DNA of 6,477 bases from an uncultured Porphyromonadaceae bacterium (GCA_947178685.1 CAMWZE010000091.1:1-6477); one strand, 5' to 3'. Counted from the stretch's first letter, positions 1 to 6,477 are shown. Translations and numbers: made by a program. Notes: generated by a model not told the origin, from the sequence alone.

Positions 1-53
1 TGATTGACCGTGTCACCACAGGCACCCCTTATCCTCAGAATCCCGGCTGGTAA
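1..53 (+). CDS. C-terminal tail of a probable SusD/RagB-like protein (5' truncated)
   Basis: Reading from base 3, the sequence encodes IDRVTTGTPYPQNPGW and then TAA at 51-53. RagB/SusD-family outer-membrane lipoproteins, which bind glycans beside a SusC-type TonB-dependent transporter, very often end in QNPGW or QNPGY, and this tail fits. The enzyme genes that follow on the same strand also fit a polysaccharide utilisation locus. Only 16 residues are visible, so the identification rests on the terminal motif and context. Another frame is also open over this short stretch (to a stop near 66) but has no recognisable motif. The gap to the next gene is 58 AT-rich bases with no convincing terminator, so read-through into the enzyme genes is likely. 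Confidence 0.55.
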   Translation, partial: IDRVTTGTPYPQNPGW

Positions 54-111
54 TCAGAAACTATCATAATTATAATCAAGTAAGTATAAAATTTAGATAA
101 TATTCCATCTG

Positions 112-1236
112 ATGAAATTATTATTGACCTTTTTTTCTCTCCTTATGATTCCGGTGTCGATGCTCGGCAATAATATCTTTGCCGGATTCAAAGGAGAGCT
201 GGATCCCATAAAGGTGGGAGATAAGGTGTGCAAAAGATTTGTGGAAACCCCGCATCCCAATTTTGACGCCAATCCACAGCCCACCCGTGAGATTACTTAT
301 CCCGAGACATGCGCATGGTTAGGAGCTTTAAGATATGCAGAAAAGAGAGGTGACACCCTGCTGATTAATCAGCTTGAGAAACGTTTCTTCCCCATTGTCG
401 GGGAGGAACGTTCCCTCCAGCCACTTCCCGACCATGTAGACCACAGCGTGTTCGGCACAATTCCATTGCAACTTTATATTCTCAAGAGACATCCGCTGTA
501 TCATAGCATGGGGAAATGGTATGCCGATGCACAATGGAGCCTTCCGGCCACAAAGGATGAAAAGAGACTGGCAGAGGCCCGGGGATATCTTGACAAGGGA
601 CTATCCTGGCAGACAAGATACTGGATCGACGATATGTTTATGATCTCTGCTTTGCAGGGTCAGGCCTACAGGGCCACGGGAGATACGAAGTATATAAACC
701 GTGCTGCACATGAGATGGTGGATTATCTTGATAAGATACAATGCGACAACGGACTTTTCTATCATGCTGAAGACGCACCGTTTCATTGGTGTCGCGGCAA
801 CGGATGGATGGCCGCCGGAATGACTGAGTTGCTCTCGCTACTTCCACAGGATAACCCCGACAGAGAATCGATATTGAAATCATATCGTAAGATGATGGAT
901 ACATTGGCCGGCTATCAGAAAAACGACGGACTCTGGGCCCAACTTGTAGACGACCCCACAGTGTGGAGCGAGACCTCCGGCTCAGCCATGTTTATCTACG
1001 CCATGATTGCAGGTGTCAAAAACGGCTGGCTACCTGCAACGAAATATATGCCAATAATCGAGAAAGGATGGAGAGGACTCGTGAGCCATATAAATTCGGA
1101 TGGTGATATAGATGGAGTTTGTGAGGGCACAAACCGCACCAACGATCGTGATTTCTATATAAACCGTCGTACACTGCCGGGGAATATGCATGGACAGGCA
1201 CCTATAATATGGTGTGCCACAGCGATGATTGACTGA
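112..1236 (+). CDS. GH105 unsaturated uronyl hydrolase (YteR/YesR-like), exported
   Basis: This 374-aa protein belongs to glycoside hydrolase family 105. The family removes 4,5-unsaturated galacturonyl or glucuronyl residues from the ends of lyase-generated oligosaccharides by hydrating the double bond. Residues 1 to about 19 form a signal peptide (MKLLLTFFSLLMIPVSMLG), which supports the ATG at 112 and an exported location. The rest matches the family's single (alpha/alpha)6 barrel in length. Visible landmarks are YPETCAW (63-69), DHVDHSVFG (107-115), YWIDDMFM (170-177), HWCRGNGW (225-232), WSETSGSAMF (285-294) and HGQAPIIW (360-367). By analogy with the two key Asp residues of YteR and GH88 enzymes, D110 and D173 or D174 are the likely catalytic pair; I assigned these by motif, not alignment. 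The stop overlaps the next start by one base, indicating translational coupling. Whether it prefers unsaturated glucuronyl or galacturonyl ends cannot be read from the sequence, though the GH67 neighbour favours a glucuronic-acid glycan. Confidence 0.92.
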   Translation: MKLLLTFFSLLMIPVSMLGNNIFAGFKGELDPIKVGDKVCKRFVETPHPNFDANPQPTREITYPETCAWLGALRYAEKRGDTLLINQLEKRFFPIVGEERSLQPLPDHVDHSVFGTIPLQLYILKRHPLYHSMGKWYADAQWSLPATKDEKRLAEARGYLDKGLSWQTRYWIDDMFMISALQGQAYRATGDTKYINRAAHEMVDYLDKIQCDNGLFYHAEDAPFHWCRGNGWMAAGMTELLSLLPQDNPDRESILKSYRKMMDTLAGYQKNDGLWAQLVDDPTVWSETSGSAMFIYAMIAGVKNGWLPATKYMPIIEKGWRGLVSHINSDGDIDGVCEGTNRTNDRDFYINRRTLPGNMHGQAPIIWCATAMID

Positions 1237-3326
1237 TGAATAAGTATTTCCGGCTATTAGTACTTCTCATCGTCACTCTTGCGGGCCAACAGGTCATGGC
1301 TGAGAATGGTTATGATCTTTGGCTCCGCTACAGGGAGGTGAGCAATGAAACACTGAAATCTCATTACGATTCGATATTCTCCAAAGTTTATATTCAAGGT
1401 GATATGGGCTCTACCGGCGAGGTAATAAAGGATGAGCTGGATCGAGCCGTGTCATCTGCAATAGGGAAAACTCCTGAATATGTACCTTTGAAGAAGAATG
1501 CCCGGCTTATCATAAGTTGTGGGTCCACAGGTGAGGGTTTTACCATCTCATCGCAACCGAAAGCCTATGGTTCAGCCACCGAGATAAGAGGAGACAGCCC
1601 GGTGGGAGCACTATATGGAGTGTTTATGCTTCTGAGAGATATGCAGACGGGGAAACGTCTCGACAATCAGAACAGACATCAACAACCTGAGATAAGCCTC
1701 CGTGTGCTTAATCATTGGGATAATCTCAACGGCACCATAGAGCGCGGCTATGCGGGCTATAGTCTTTGGAATTGGGAGCGTCTGGCATATGACACTGATC
1801 CACGCCTCATTGATTATGCACGTGCGAATGCCTCCATCGGAATCAACGGTGTGGTGGTCAACAATGTGAATGCGAGTGCCCGGAGCCTTGACAGAGTATG
1901 GTTGGTGCGACTAAAGCGGCTTGCCGATGCCTGGCGTCCCTACGGAATAAAAGTATATCTCACAGCCAAGTTCTCCGCACCGATTGAGATTGGTAATCTG
2001 CCCACAGCCGACCCATCCGACAAAGAGGTGGCTGCATGGTGGAAGAAGAAAGCAGATGAGATCTATGCTCTTATACCTGATTTCGGGGGGTTTCTTGTAA
2101 AAGCCAATTCTGAAGGACAGCCCGGACCTCAAGATTACGGACAGACACATGCTCAGGGAGCCAATATGCTTGCAGAAGCACTTGAGCCTCACGGAGGTGT
2201 TGTGTTCTGGCGGGCATTTGTTTATCACAACGATCATCGTCGCGATCGGGTGGCGAGCTCCTACGAAGAGTTCTATCCTCTTGACGGACAGTTTAAAGAT
2301 AATGTGGTGCTCCAGGTCAAGAACGGTGCTGTCGACTTCCAGCCACGGGAGCCGTTTCATCCATTGTTCGGAGGGATGGACCACACTTCTGTAGGGATGG
2401 AATTTCAGATTACCCAAGAGAACCTCGGACATGCCGGCCATCTCGTGTATCTTGGCAAATTATTCTCGGAAGTGTTGCTCTCCGACACCGACGGCGAGGG
2501 AAAAACTGTAGCCGATGTGCTTAGAGACGGAAAAATCTCCGCTATAGCGGGAGTGCCCAACATCGGCTCCGAAATAAACTGGACCGGACATCCTTTCGGA
2601 CAAGCCAATTGGTATTCGTTCGGACGTCTCTGCTGGAATCCGGAAGAATCACCGGAAGATATTGCAGAAGAATGGATAAGACTCACCTTTACAGGAGATG
2701 ATGAGAGTGTGGAAACAATAAGAGACATGATGATCATGTCGCGAGAAGCAGTAGTGAATTATGAAATGCCGTTAGGATTGAATCATATAATGAACTACGA
2801 CACTCATAACGGACCTGAACCCTGGCATCATGATCCGGTGTGGTCGGCCTATGATTATCATAAGATTACTTGTGACAGCATCGGGATAGATCGAACGGTG
2901 AGAGGCACCGGAGTCACCACACAGTATAGAAAAAGGATTATGGATAAATTTGATAACTTATCCGAATGTCCTGATGAATATCTGTTGTGGTTTCATCGTC
3001 TGCCCTGGGACTACCGGATGCGTTCCGGACGCACTCTTTGGAATGAGATCGTACACAAATACAATGAAGGTGTCAATCAGGTGGAAATCATGATTTCAAA
3101 CTGGGACAGTGTGTCGGCTCATATCGATAGCGAACGTCACAAACGGGTGGCAGCACTACTGAGATACCAACTTGAGGAGGCGAAATGGTGGCGTGACGGA
3201 TGCTTGCTCTTTTTCGACAGCTATGCCGGAAAAGGGATTCCATCCGACTATCCGCCGCCGGCCCATTCACTCCAATATTACAAATCCATACCGTTTCCCT
3301 ACGAATGGGACGGCTATTTCAATTGA
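1236..3326 (+). CDS. aguA: GH67 alpha-glucuronidase, exported
   Basis: This 696-aa protein is a family GH67 alpha-glucuronidase. The family removes alpha-1,2-linked (4-O-methyl)glucuronic acid from the non-reducing terminal xylose of xylo-oligosaccharides by an inverting mechanism. Residues 1-22 are a signal peptide ending in VMA before ENG, so it is exported. The N-terminal beta domain (about 25-150) leads through LRVLNHWDNLNGTIERGYAG (155-174), a GH67 signature, into the TIM barrel, followed by a helical C-terminal domain (about 470-696). Catalytic residues are all present: general acid E293 in KANSEGQPGP, and D367 in VDFQPREPF with E395 in QITQENLG as the general-base pair. Their spacing closely matches E292, D365 and E393 of the Cellvibrio enzyme. 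Length is complete for the family. The ATG shares its A with the TGA of the GH105 gene (TGATG), a typical coupled start, and the signal peptide begins there. It differs from Bacillus-type GH67 enzymes, which are cytoplasmic, in being exported. Confidence 0.97.
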   Translation: MNKYFRLLVLLIVTLAGQQVMAENGYDLWLRYREVSNETLKSHYDSIFSKVYIQGDMGSTGEVIKDELDRAVSSAIGKTPEYVPLKKNARLIISCGSTGEGFTISSQPKAYGSATEIRGDSPVGALYGVFMLLRDMQTGKRLDNQNRHQQPEISLRVLNHWDNLNGTIERGYAGYSLWNWERLAYDTDPRLIDYARANASIGINGVVVNNVNASARSLDRVWLVRLKRLADAWRPYGIKVYLTAKFSAPIEIGNLPTADPSDKEVAAWWKKKADEIYALIPDFGGFLVKANSEGQPGPQDYGQTHAQGANMLAEALEPHGGVVFWRAFVYHNDHRRDRVASSYEEFYPLDGQFKDNVVLQVKNGAVDFQPREPFHPLFGGMDHTSVGMEFQITQENLGHAGHLVYLGKLFSEVLLSDTDGEGKTVADVLRDGKISAIAGVPNIGSEINWTGHPFGQANWYSFGRLCWNPEESPEDIAEEWIRLTFTGDDESVETIRDMMIMSREAVVNYEMPLGLNHIMNYDTHNGPEPWHHDPVWSAYDYHKITCDSIGIDRTVRGTGVTTQYRKRIMDKFDNLSECPDEYLLWFHRLPWDYRMRSGRTLWNEIVHKYNEGVNQVEIMISNWDSVSAHIDSERHKRVAALLRYQLEEAKWWRDGCLLFFDSYAGKGIPSDYPPPAHSLQYYKSIPFPYEWDGYFN

Positions 3327-3334
3327 CTTCTTCT

Positions 3335-5212
3335 ATGAGAAAGATATTAATACTACTGCTAAGCTTATCAGCATATACATTGATCTTCAGCCGGGAAAAA
3401 ACTTTTGAAGACCGCGCTAAGAATCTAACGGAATATTACGAGCAGAACGGAAGCAACAAATGGCTATACGGAGTGTTTCGTCAGCTCTCGGCTTATACCA
3501 ATGGCTCGCCGATGATAGATGAGGATTTCGATGATATCCTCGCCACAATAAAGAGCAATCACGACTGCAACGACTTCACACTCAATGGCCTGCTTAGAAT
3601 GATGTATCTTGACAGAGATCATAACCGCATCTCCGCGAAAGTAAAGGATAGATCAAAGGAGCGTATACTCGACTTCAAATACTGGTGGGACGATGGCCGA
3701 CGCGACACCACCTACCGCTGCTATCACACAGAGAATCATCAGGCACTCTATCACACCGCCGAACTATTAGCGGGACAACTCTATAAAAAGGATATCTTCA
3801 CCAACGGCATGACAGGAGAGCAGCATATGGCCCATGCCACGGAGCGGCTCGTGCCATGGCTTGACTATCGTTTCAGATTCGGCTTCAGTGAATGGCATTC
3901 CACCTACTATGATGTTGAGGCTCTTCTTCTTGTAAATCTGTTTGAATTTGCAGAGGATGCCGAAATAAGGCGTAAGGCTGAGAATGTGCTGAACATACTT
4001 ATGTTTGACTTGGCTCTGAACCAATATAACGGTTATCTCTGTGGCAGCAGTGGCCGCACCTATGCGTCATCTCTGCTATCCGGGATTCATACCACTACCC
4101 CACTATGTTATGTGGCTCTTGGCACCGGAGATTATAAAGGCGATGAGGTCACCGGGGCTGTCGCGATAGCCACAAGCAGCTACCGTTGTCCGGAGGTGAT
4201 ACGCGCCATAGCCACCGATTCTCTACTCTCCTATGAGAGCAGACTCAGAACGAGCCTTAATGTGGAAGATGCGGCATCCTACGGTATCGACTATAACAAA
4301 GAACTTGACTGCCATCTCTTCTGGGGAATGCAGGAATTCATTCATCCTCTTGCCATAGAGATGTCTAAGACCATCTCAGAGACCTACGACACCTGGCCAT
4401 ATCGTGACTATGACAGGTATATATCTCTTTATGAAAAGGAACGTCAGGAAAAAGGATATGCAGAAAGTCGCGACCGGTTTGCCCTAAGTGAAGCCAATGT
4501 AATCACCCGACGCACTCCCGACTACATTCTAAGCACCACCGCCGACTACCGGAAAGGGCGTCAAGGCTACCAACAGCTTGCATGGATCGCCACTTTAGGC
4601 CCAAAAGCTGTGGTGTATACCAATCATCCGGGAGGAAATAATCTGAGACAGTCGCCCAACTATTGGGCCGGCACGGAACTTCTCCCGCGAGCCGCCCAGC
4701 ATGGGAATGTGGCAGTGTGCATCTACAATATACCTGAAACCCATAACACCCGCTTCACTCATGCTCATTTTCCGGTAAAAGAGATGGATGAGATAAGACA
4801 AAAAGGCAACTGGATTTTCGGACGCAAAAATGGAGGATATATAGCGTTGTTCTCCTCTCTGTTGCCAGAATTAAAAGAGGATTTCAGAGGAGAACTTTGC
4901 GATTTAGTGGCCAACGGCACGTCAAACATATGGCTTTGCGAGATGGGCTCAAAAGATGACTGGGGTTCTTTCGACAAGTTCGTAGCCGGAATAAGCGGAG
5001 CAAGAATAGTGTGCCACGATGATAATATAGAGTATAATTCACCCTCCTCGGGAGCAATAGGCTTCGGCTGGGACTCTCCCCTTACGGTAAATAACATCAA
5101 TGTGCCACTCCGCCACACCTACCGCTACGACAATCCGTTCTGTAGGGCAGAGTTAAACACCGACAGGATTGAGATTAGCTATAAAGATAAAAAGCTGACA
5201 ATGACTCTATAA
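3335..5212 (+). CDS. Uncharacterised exported protein, candidate (alpha/alpha)-toroid polysaccharide lyase
   Basis: The reading frame is open back to an ATG at 3200, but I chose the ATG at 3335, 8 bases after the GH67 stop. A clean signal peptide starts there (MRKILILLLSLSAYTLIFS), and the longer form would overlap GH67 and bury it. There is no lipobox cysteine. The mature part of this 625-aa protein appears to have two regions: a helix-rich half (about 22-390), likely an (alpha/alpha) toroid, and a beta-rich half (about 395-625), likely a sandwich. Conserved-looking motifs are YRCYHTENHQALYHTAE (127-143), FGFSEWHSTYYDVEALL (182-198), NYWAGTELLPRAAQH (442-456), THAHFPVKEMDEI (475-487) and WIFGRKNGGYIALFS (493-507). 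Toroid-plus-sandwich lyases (PL8, 12, 15, 17, 21) use Asn/His and Tyr; here N134-H135 and Y191/Y192 are candidates. I cannot place it in a named family; a glycosidase of similar fold is the main alternative. The CDS is near certain, the lyase role only a hypothesis. Confidence 0.88.
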   Translation: MRKILILLLSLSAYTLIFSREKTFEDRAKNLTEYYEQNGSNKWLYGVFRQLSAYTNGSPMIDEDFDDILATIKSNHDCNDFTLNGLLRMMYLDRDHNRISAKVKDRSKERILDFKYWWDDGRRDTTYRCYHTENHQALYHTAELLAGQLYKKDIFTNGMTGEQHMAHATERLVPWLDYRFRFGFSEWHSTYYDVEALLLVNLFEFAEDAEIRRKAENVLNILMFDLALNQYNGYLCGSSGRTYASSLLSGIHTTTPLCYVALGTGDYKGDEVTGAVAIATSSYRCPEVIRAIATDSLLSYESRLRTSLNVEDAASYGIDYNKELDCHLFWGMQEFIHPLAIEMSKTISETYDTWPYRDYDRYISLYEKERQEKGYAESRDRFALSEANVITRRTPDYILSTTADYRKGRQGYQQLAWIATLGPKAVVYTNHPGGNNLRQSPNYWAGTELLPRAAQHGNVAVCIYNIPETHNTRFTHAHFPVKEMDEIRQKGNWIFGRKNGGYIALFSSLLPELKEDFRGELCDLVANGTSNIWLCEMGSKDDWGSFDKFVAGISGARIVCHDDNIEYNSPSSGAIGFGWDSPLTVNNINVPLRHTYRYDNPFCRAELNTDRIEISYKDKKLTMTL

Positions 5213-5307
5213 AATTGATTAACCTTCTAAAGTCATCTATTTTATAAAAATGATTACAATACCTCCCGACCTATAGGCACATTCTTCACGGAGAAGGAGG
5301 AGATTCA

Positions 5308-5354
5308 GAGCTGATTGTAGGGCCGCACATCCTGTATAGCCCTACAGTCAGCTC
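5308..5354. repeat. Strong imperfect palindrome, REP-like hairpin
   Basis: Bases 5308-5323 (GAGCTGATTGTAGGGC) pair with 5339-5354 (GCCCTACAGTCAGCTC) over 16 consecutive positions, with only one G-T wobble (5315/5347). Inside the loop, ACA (5327-5329) pairs with TGT (5333-5335) around a three-base tip. The three intervening positions consist of two mismatches and one wobble that look like transitions in a formerly perfect GGGCCGCACA/TGTGCGGCCC palindrome. There is no T-tract on either side, so it is not a standard intrinsic terminator, although it could stabilise the 3' end of the operon mRNA. A GTAG at the foot of a GC-rich hairpin resembles REP elements moved by RAYT (Y1-type) transposases. 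That assignment needs more copies elsewhere in the genome, which cannot be seen here. Confidence 0.7.
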
Positions 5355-5512
5355 AACTCACATATAGATAGTATCTGCCACAAATTAATAAATTTGAGTT
5401 CTTGTAATTGAGCTATTGCACATGGTTTTAAATATCTGTGAGAAGGAATGTACGGAGATGAAGATGATGAATCCCGGGATACTGAGGAAAGCCACCGCTC
5501 ACCGGATCCATT

Positions 5513-5574
5513 GATGATGCATTCATGCAAATTTGGCAGATTTGTCATGGTATGATGATACATTCACGTAAATT
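5513..5574. repeat. Pair of diverged 21-base direct repeats with internal dyads, possible operator
   Basis: Copy 1 (5513-5533) and copy 2 (5554-5574) match at 18 of 21 positions and lie 41 bases apart, start to start. Each starts GATGAT and ends AAATT. Each copy is centred on a small inverted repeat, TGCATTCATGCA in copy 1 (5518-5529) and TACATTCACGTA in copy 2 (5559-5570). Two of the three differences fall at paired dyad positions (G-C replaced by A-T), so symmetry is partly kept. The copies sit about 90 and 50 bases upstream of the TAAATTTG box before the following gene. That position would suit binding sites for an activator or repressor. The binding role is inference; a simple local duplication is the alternative. 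Confidence 0.5.
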
Positions 5575-5623
5575 ACCTGGTTCAAACATCATGAATCTTT
5601 ATGTGGAATTCAAAAAATTTCCC

Positions 5624-5631
5624 TAAATTTG
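5624..5631 (+). promoter_or_regulatory. Bacteroidetes-type -7 promoter box (TAAATTTG)
   Basis: TAAATTTG fits the TAnnTTTG -7 consensus of the Bacteroidetes primary sigma factor exactly. The matching -33 TTTG is weak: only TTTA at 5598-5601 or TGTG at 5602-5605 lie at about the right distance. A start of transcription a few bases downstream (about 5638) would give a 5' leader of roughly 25 to 50 bases to the in-frame ATGs at 5662 and 5686 of the following gene. It also lies inside the competing 69-codon frame that starts at 5601, which argues against that frame being the gene. The weak upstream element may mean an activator is needed. Confidence 0.5.
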
Positions 5632-5685
5632 CAAAAGGCTACGACTTAATGCTGCTTGACGATGAAACCAACTCCACGAAAGGCC

Positions 5686-6477
5686 ATGAGATTATATCGG
5701 TTGATGATTTACTTATGGACACTGCTTATGATGGGTTTGCCTACAACTATAAAGGCAGACAGAGTAACTCACGGTCTTTCCCTCGACAACATAAATATCT
5801 TTCCAACTGAAAAATCGAATATATCTACGACAGAACCGCAGGAGGCGCCCCCTGCAGAAGATGGAGTCTGCGACGTAGCTGCCATGACGATTTCTGAAAT
5901 AGAGGAGAGGGAGAAACAGTTGGTGAAGCGTATGACAAGCGATACCTTCAAATCACTTTTTCTTAACAACTTAAATGATTCCGACGCCAACAACAGACAT
6001 AAGATTATAGCCACCCGAAATGATAAGGAAGTCACGGAAGAGAAACTGGAAATATTGTCCTATGAGGTTTCAAATGAAGACAGCAGGACAAGCATAGCGT
6101 TTAAACTCGAAAGCAGCAACACTCCGGTTACTATCTATAGTGTGGAATGGGAGAATTACGGCACTCTCATGCAACCTTTGGAGCCATTTACCCTTGTAGT
6201 GAAACCGGAGGATGTGGCCGGACAAAAAATAGAGTTGGACATCACTCTCTATTTCCCTTTCACCAGCAGATTCGGGGATGCCGATATGCTCATTGTCCAT
6301 ACCGACAGAGGCACCATAAAATGTCCCACATCCACCGCCGGAAGATTTGCCAGGAAGATTAACATACTCGTCAATGATTATGAGACTCAACTCGACGCTT
6401 CCAGCCGTAGCACACAACGGGCCTGGATTATCTTGGCGGTGGCACTGATAATCGTAATCATCATCGCCTGCATGGCC
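5686..6477 (+). CDS. Predicted exported or membrane protein of unknown function (3' truncated by window)
   Basis: An open frame runs without a stop to the window end (264 codons from ATG 5686). I chose 5686 because MRLYRLMIYLWTLLMMGLP…IKA gives a compact signal peptide with arginines before the hydrophobic core, and AAAGG lies just upstream. ATG 5662 would add eight residues and is also possible; a stop at 5647-5649 closes the frame upstream. Numbered from 5686, the mature protein has an E/P/T-rich linker (about 41-60), a charged helical stretch (about 67-90), a beta-rich domain that may be Ig-like (about 115-235), and a transmembrane helix (246-264, AWIILAVALIIVIIIACMA) still running at the edge. 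C62 and C213 are the only cysteines before the helix and could form a disulfide. This suggests a periplasmic domain anchored in the inner membrane, with an unseen part beyond. I recognise no family. It has its own candidate promoter and is separate from the enzyme operon. Confidence 0.78.
   Translation, partial: MRLYRLMIYLWTLLMMGLPTTIKADRVTHGLSLDNINIFPTEKSNISTTEPQEAPPAEDGVCDVAAMTISEIEEREKQLVKRMTSDTFKSLFLNNLNDSDANNRHKIIATRNDKEVTEEKLEILSYEVSNEDSRTSIAFKLESSNTPVTIYSVEWENYGTLMQPLEPFTLVVKPEDVAGQKIELDITLYFPFTSRFGDADMLIVHTDRGTIKCPTSTAGRFARKINILVNDYETQLDASSRSTQRAWIILAVALIIVIIIACMA

Larger units (their letters stand above)
5213..5661. other. Intergenic region between the enzyme operon and the next transcription unit
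   Basis: About 450 bases without a convincing gene on either strand. It contains a strong palindrome (5308-5354), a short AT palindrome TTTTATAAAA (5240-5249), the 8-base palindrome CCTATAGG (5270-5277), a weak hairpin CTTC/GAAG (5284-5296), a pair of diverged direct repeats (5513-5574) and two TAAATTTG boxes (5389-5396 and 5624-5631). The most visible short frame is a 30-codon ORF beginning at the ATG at 5422; it has no recognisable similarity and I do not call it. No hairpin followed by a T-run is present, so where the enzyme operon terminates is not evident from sequence; the palindrome is the best candidate for a 3'-end structure. Confidence 0.75.

Noticed and set aside
81..111. Possible promoter TAAAATTTAG before the GH105 gene
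   Set aside because: The spacing inside the box is wrong for TAnnTTTG and the final G is displaced. AT-richness alone is not enough, and read-through from the upstream gene explains expression.
1911..2441. 176-codon minus-strand frame
   Set aside because: It lies entirely within the GH67 gene across its catalytic region, and its translation shows no domain or export features. It is an antisense shadow.
3200..3334. Upstream extension of the third gene to the ATG at 3200
   Set aside because: It would overlap the GH67 C-terminus by more than 120 bases and place a clear signal peptide in the interior. The start at 3335 gives normal operon spacing.
5422..5514. 30-codon plus-strand frame in the intergenic region
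   Set aside because: Too short, with no recognisable sequence and no independent support except a nearby TAAATTTG box. Kept as an observation, not a gene.
5213..5661. CRISPR array, tRNA or riboswitch
   Set aside because: There are only two diverged repeat copies with no regular spacer series, no cloverleaf pattern, and no riboswitch motif that I recognise.
5601..5810. 69-codon plus-strand frame overlapping the start of the last gene
   Set aside because: It starts upstream of the candidate -7 box, has no recognisable features, and overlaps a longer frame with a signal peptide, structured domain and transmembrane helix. The longer frame is far more gene-like.
5838..5855. GCAGG…CCTGC inverted repeat near the start of the last gene
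   Set aside because: Short and interrupted, with almost no loop, and inside coding sequence; compatible with chance in a GC-rich patch encoding Pro/Glu/Ala residues.
6070..6417. 115-codon minus-strand frame
   Set aside because: It is antisense to the beta-rich domain of the last gene, with no recognisable motif; the plus frame is coherent.

Overview
The window looks like a carbohydrate-utilisation region from a member of the Bacteroidales (Bacteroidota). The basis is a SusD-like C-terminus at the left edge (…QNPGW*), a tight run of exported carbohydrate-active enzymes, and a TAnnTTTG promoter box, the form used by the Bacteroidetes primary sigma factor. I cannot name the species.

Layout. 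Positions 1-53 are the last codons of an upstream gene, probably a RagB/SusD-type glycan-binding lipoprotein. Three plus-strand genes follow and almost certainly form one operon: a GH105 unsaturated-uronyl hydrolase (112-1236), a GH67 alpha-glucuronidase (1236-3326, overlapping the previous stop by one base), and an uncharacterised exported 625-aa protein (3335-5212, 8 bases further on). The third protein looks like an (alpha/alpha) toroid plus beta-sandwich. It carries an Asn-His … Tyr arrangement whose spacing resembles that of known toroid-type polysaccharide lyases. All three have signal peptides, so the work is periplasmic or at the cell surface.

Positions 5213-5661 form a roughly 450-base non-coding stretch. 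It holds a strong imperfect palindrome (5308-5354, REP-like), a pair of near-identical 21-base direct repeats each built around a small dyad, and a TAAATTTG box just before the next gene. A second transcription unit then starts (about 5686) and runs off the right edge. It encodes a predicted exported or membrane protein with a signal peptide, a beta-rich domain and a transmembrane helix at the point where the window ends. I recognise no family for it.

How the genes may work together (inference): a uronic-acid-containing glycan is captured by the SusCD-type system. GH67 removes alpha-1,2-(4-O-methyl)glucuronic acid from the ends of oligosaccharides. If the third protein is a lyase, it would create 4,5-unsaturated uronyl ends, which are the substrate class of GH105. 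The pairing of GH67 with GH105 and a possible new lyase-like family is the most interesting part of the window.
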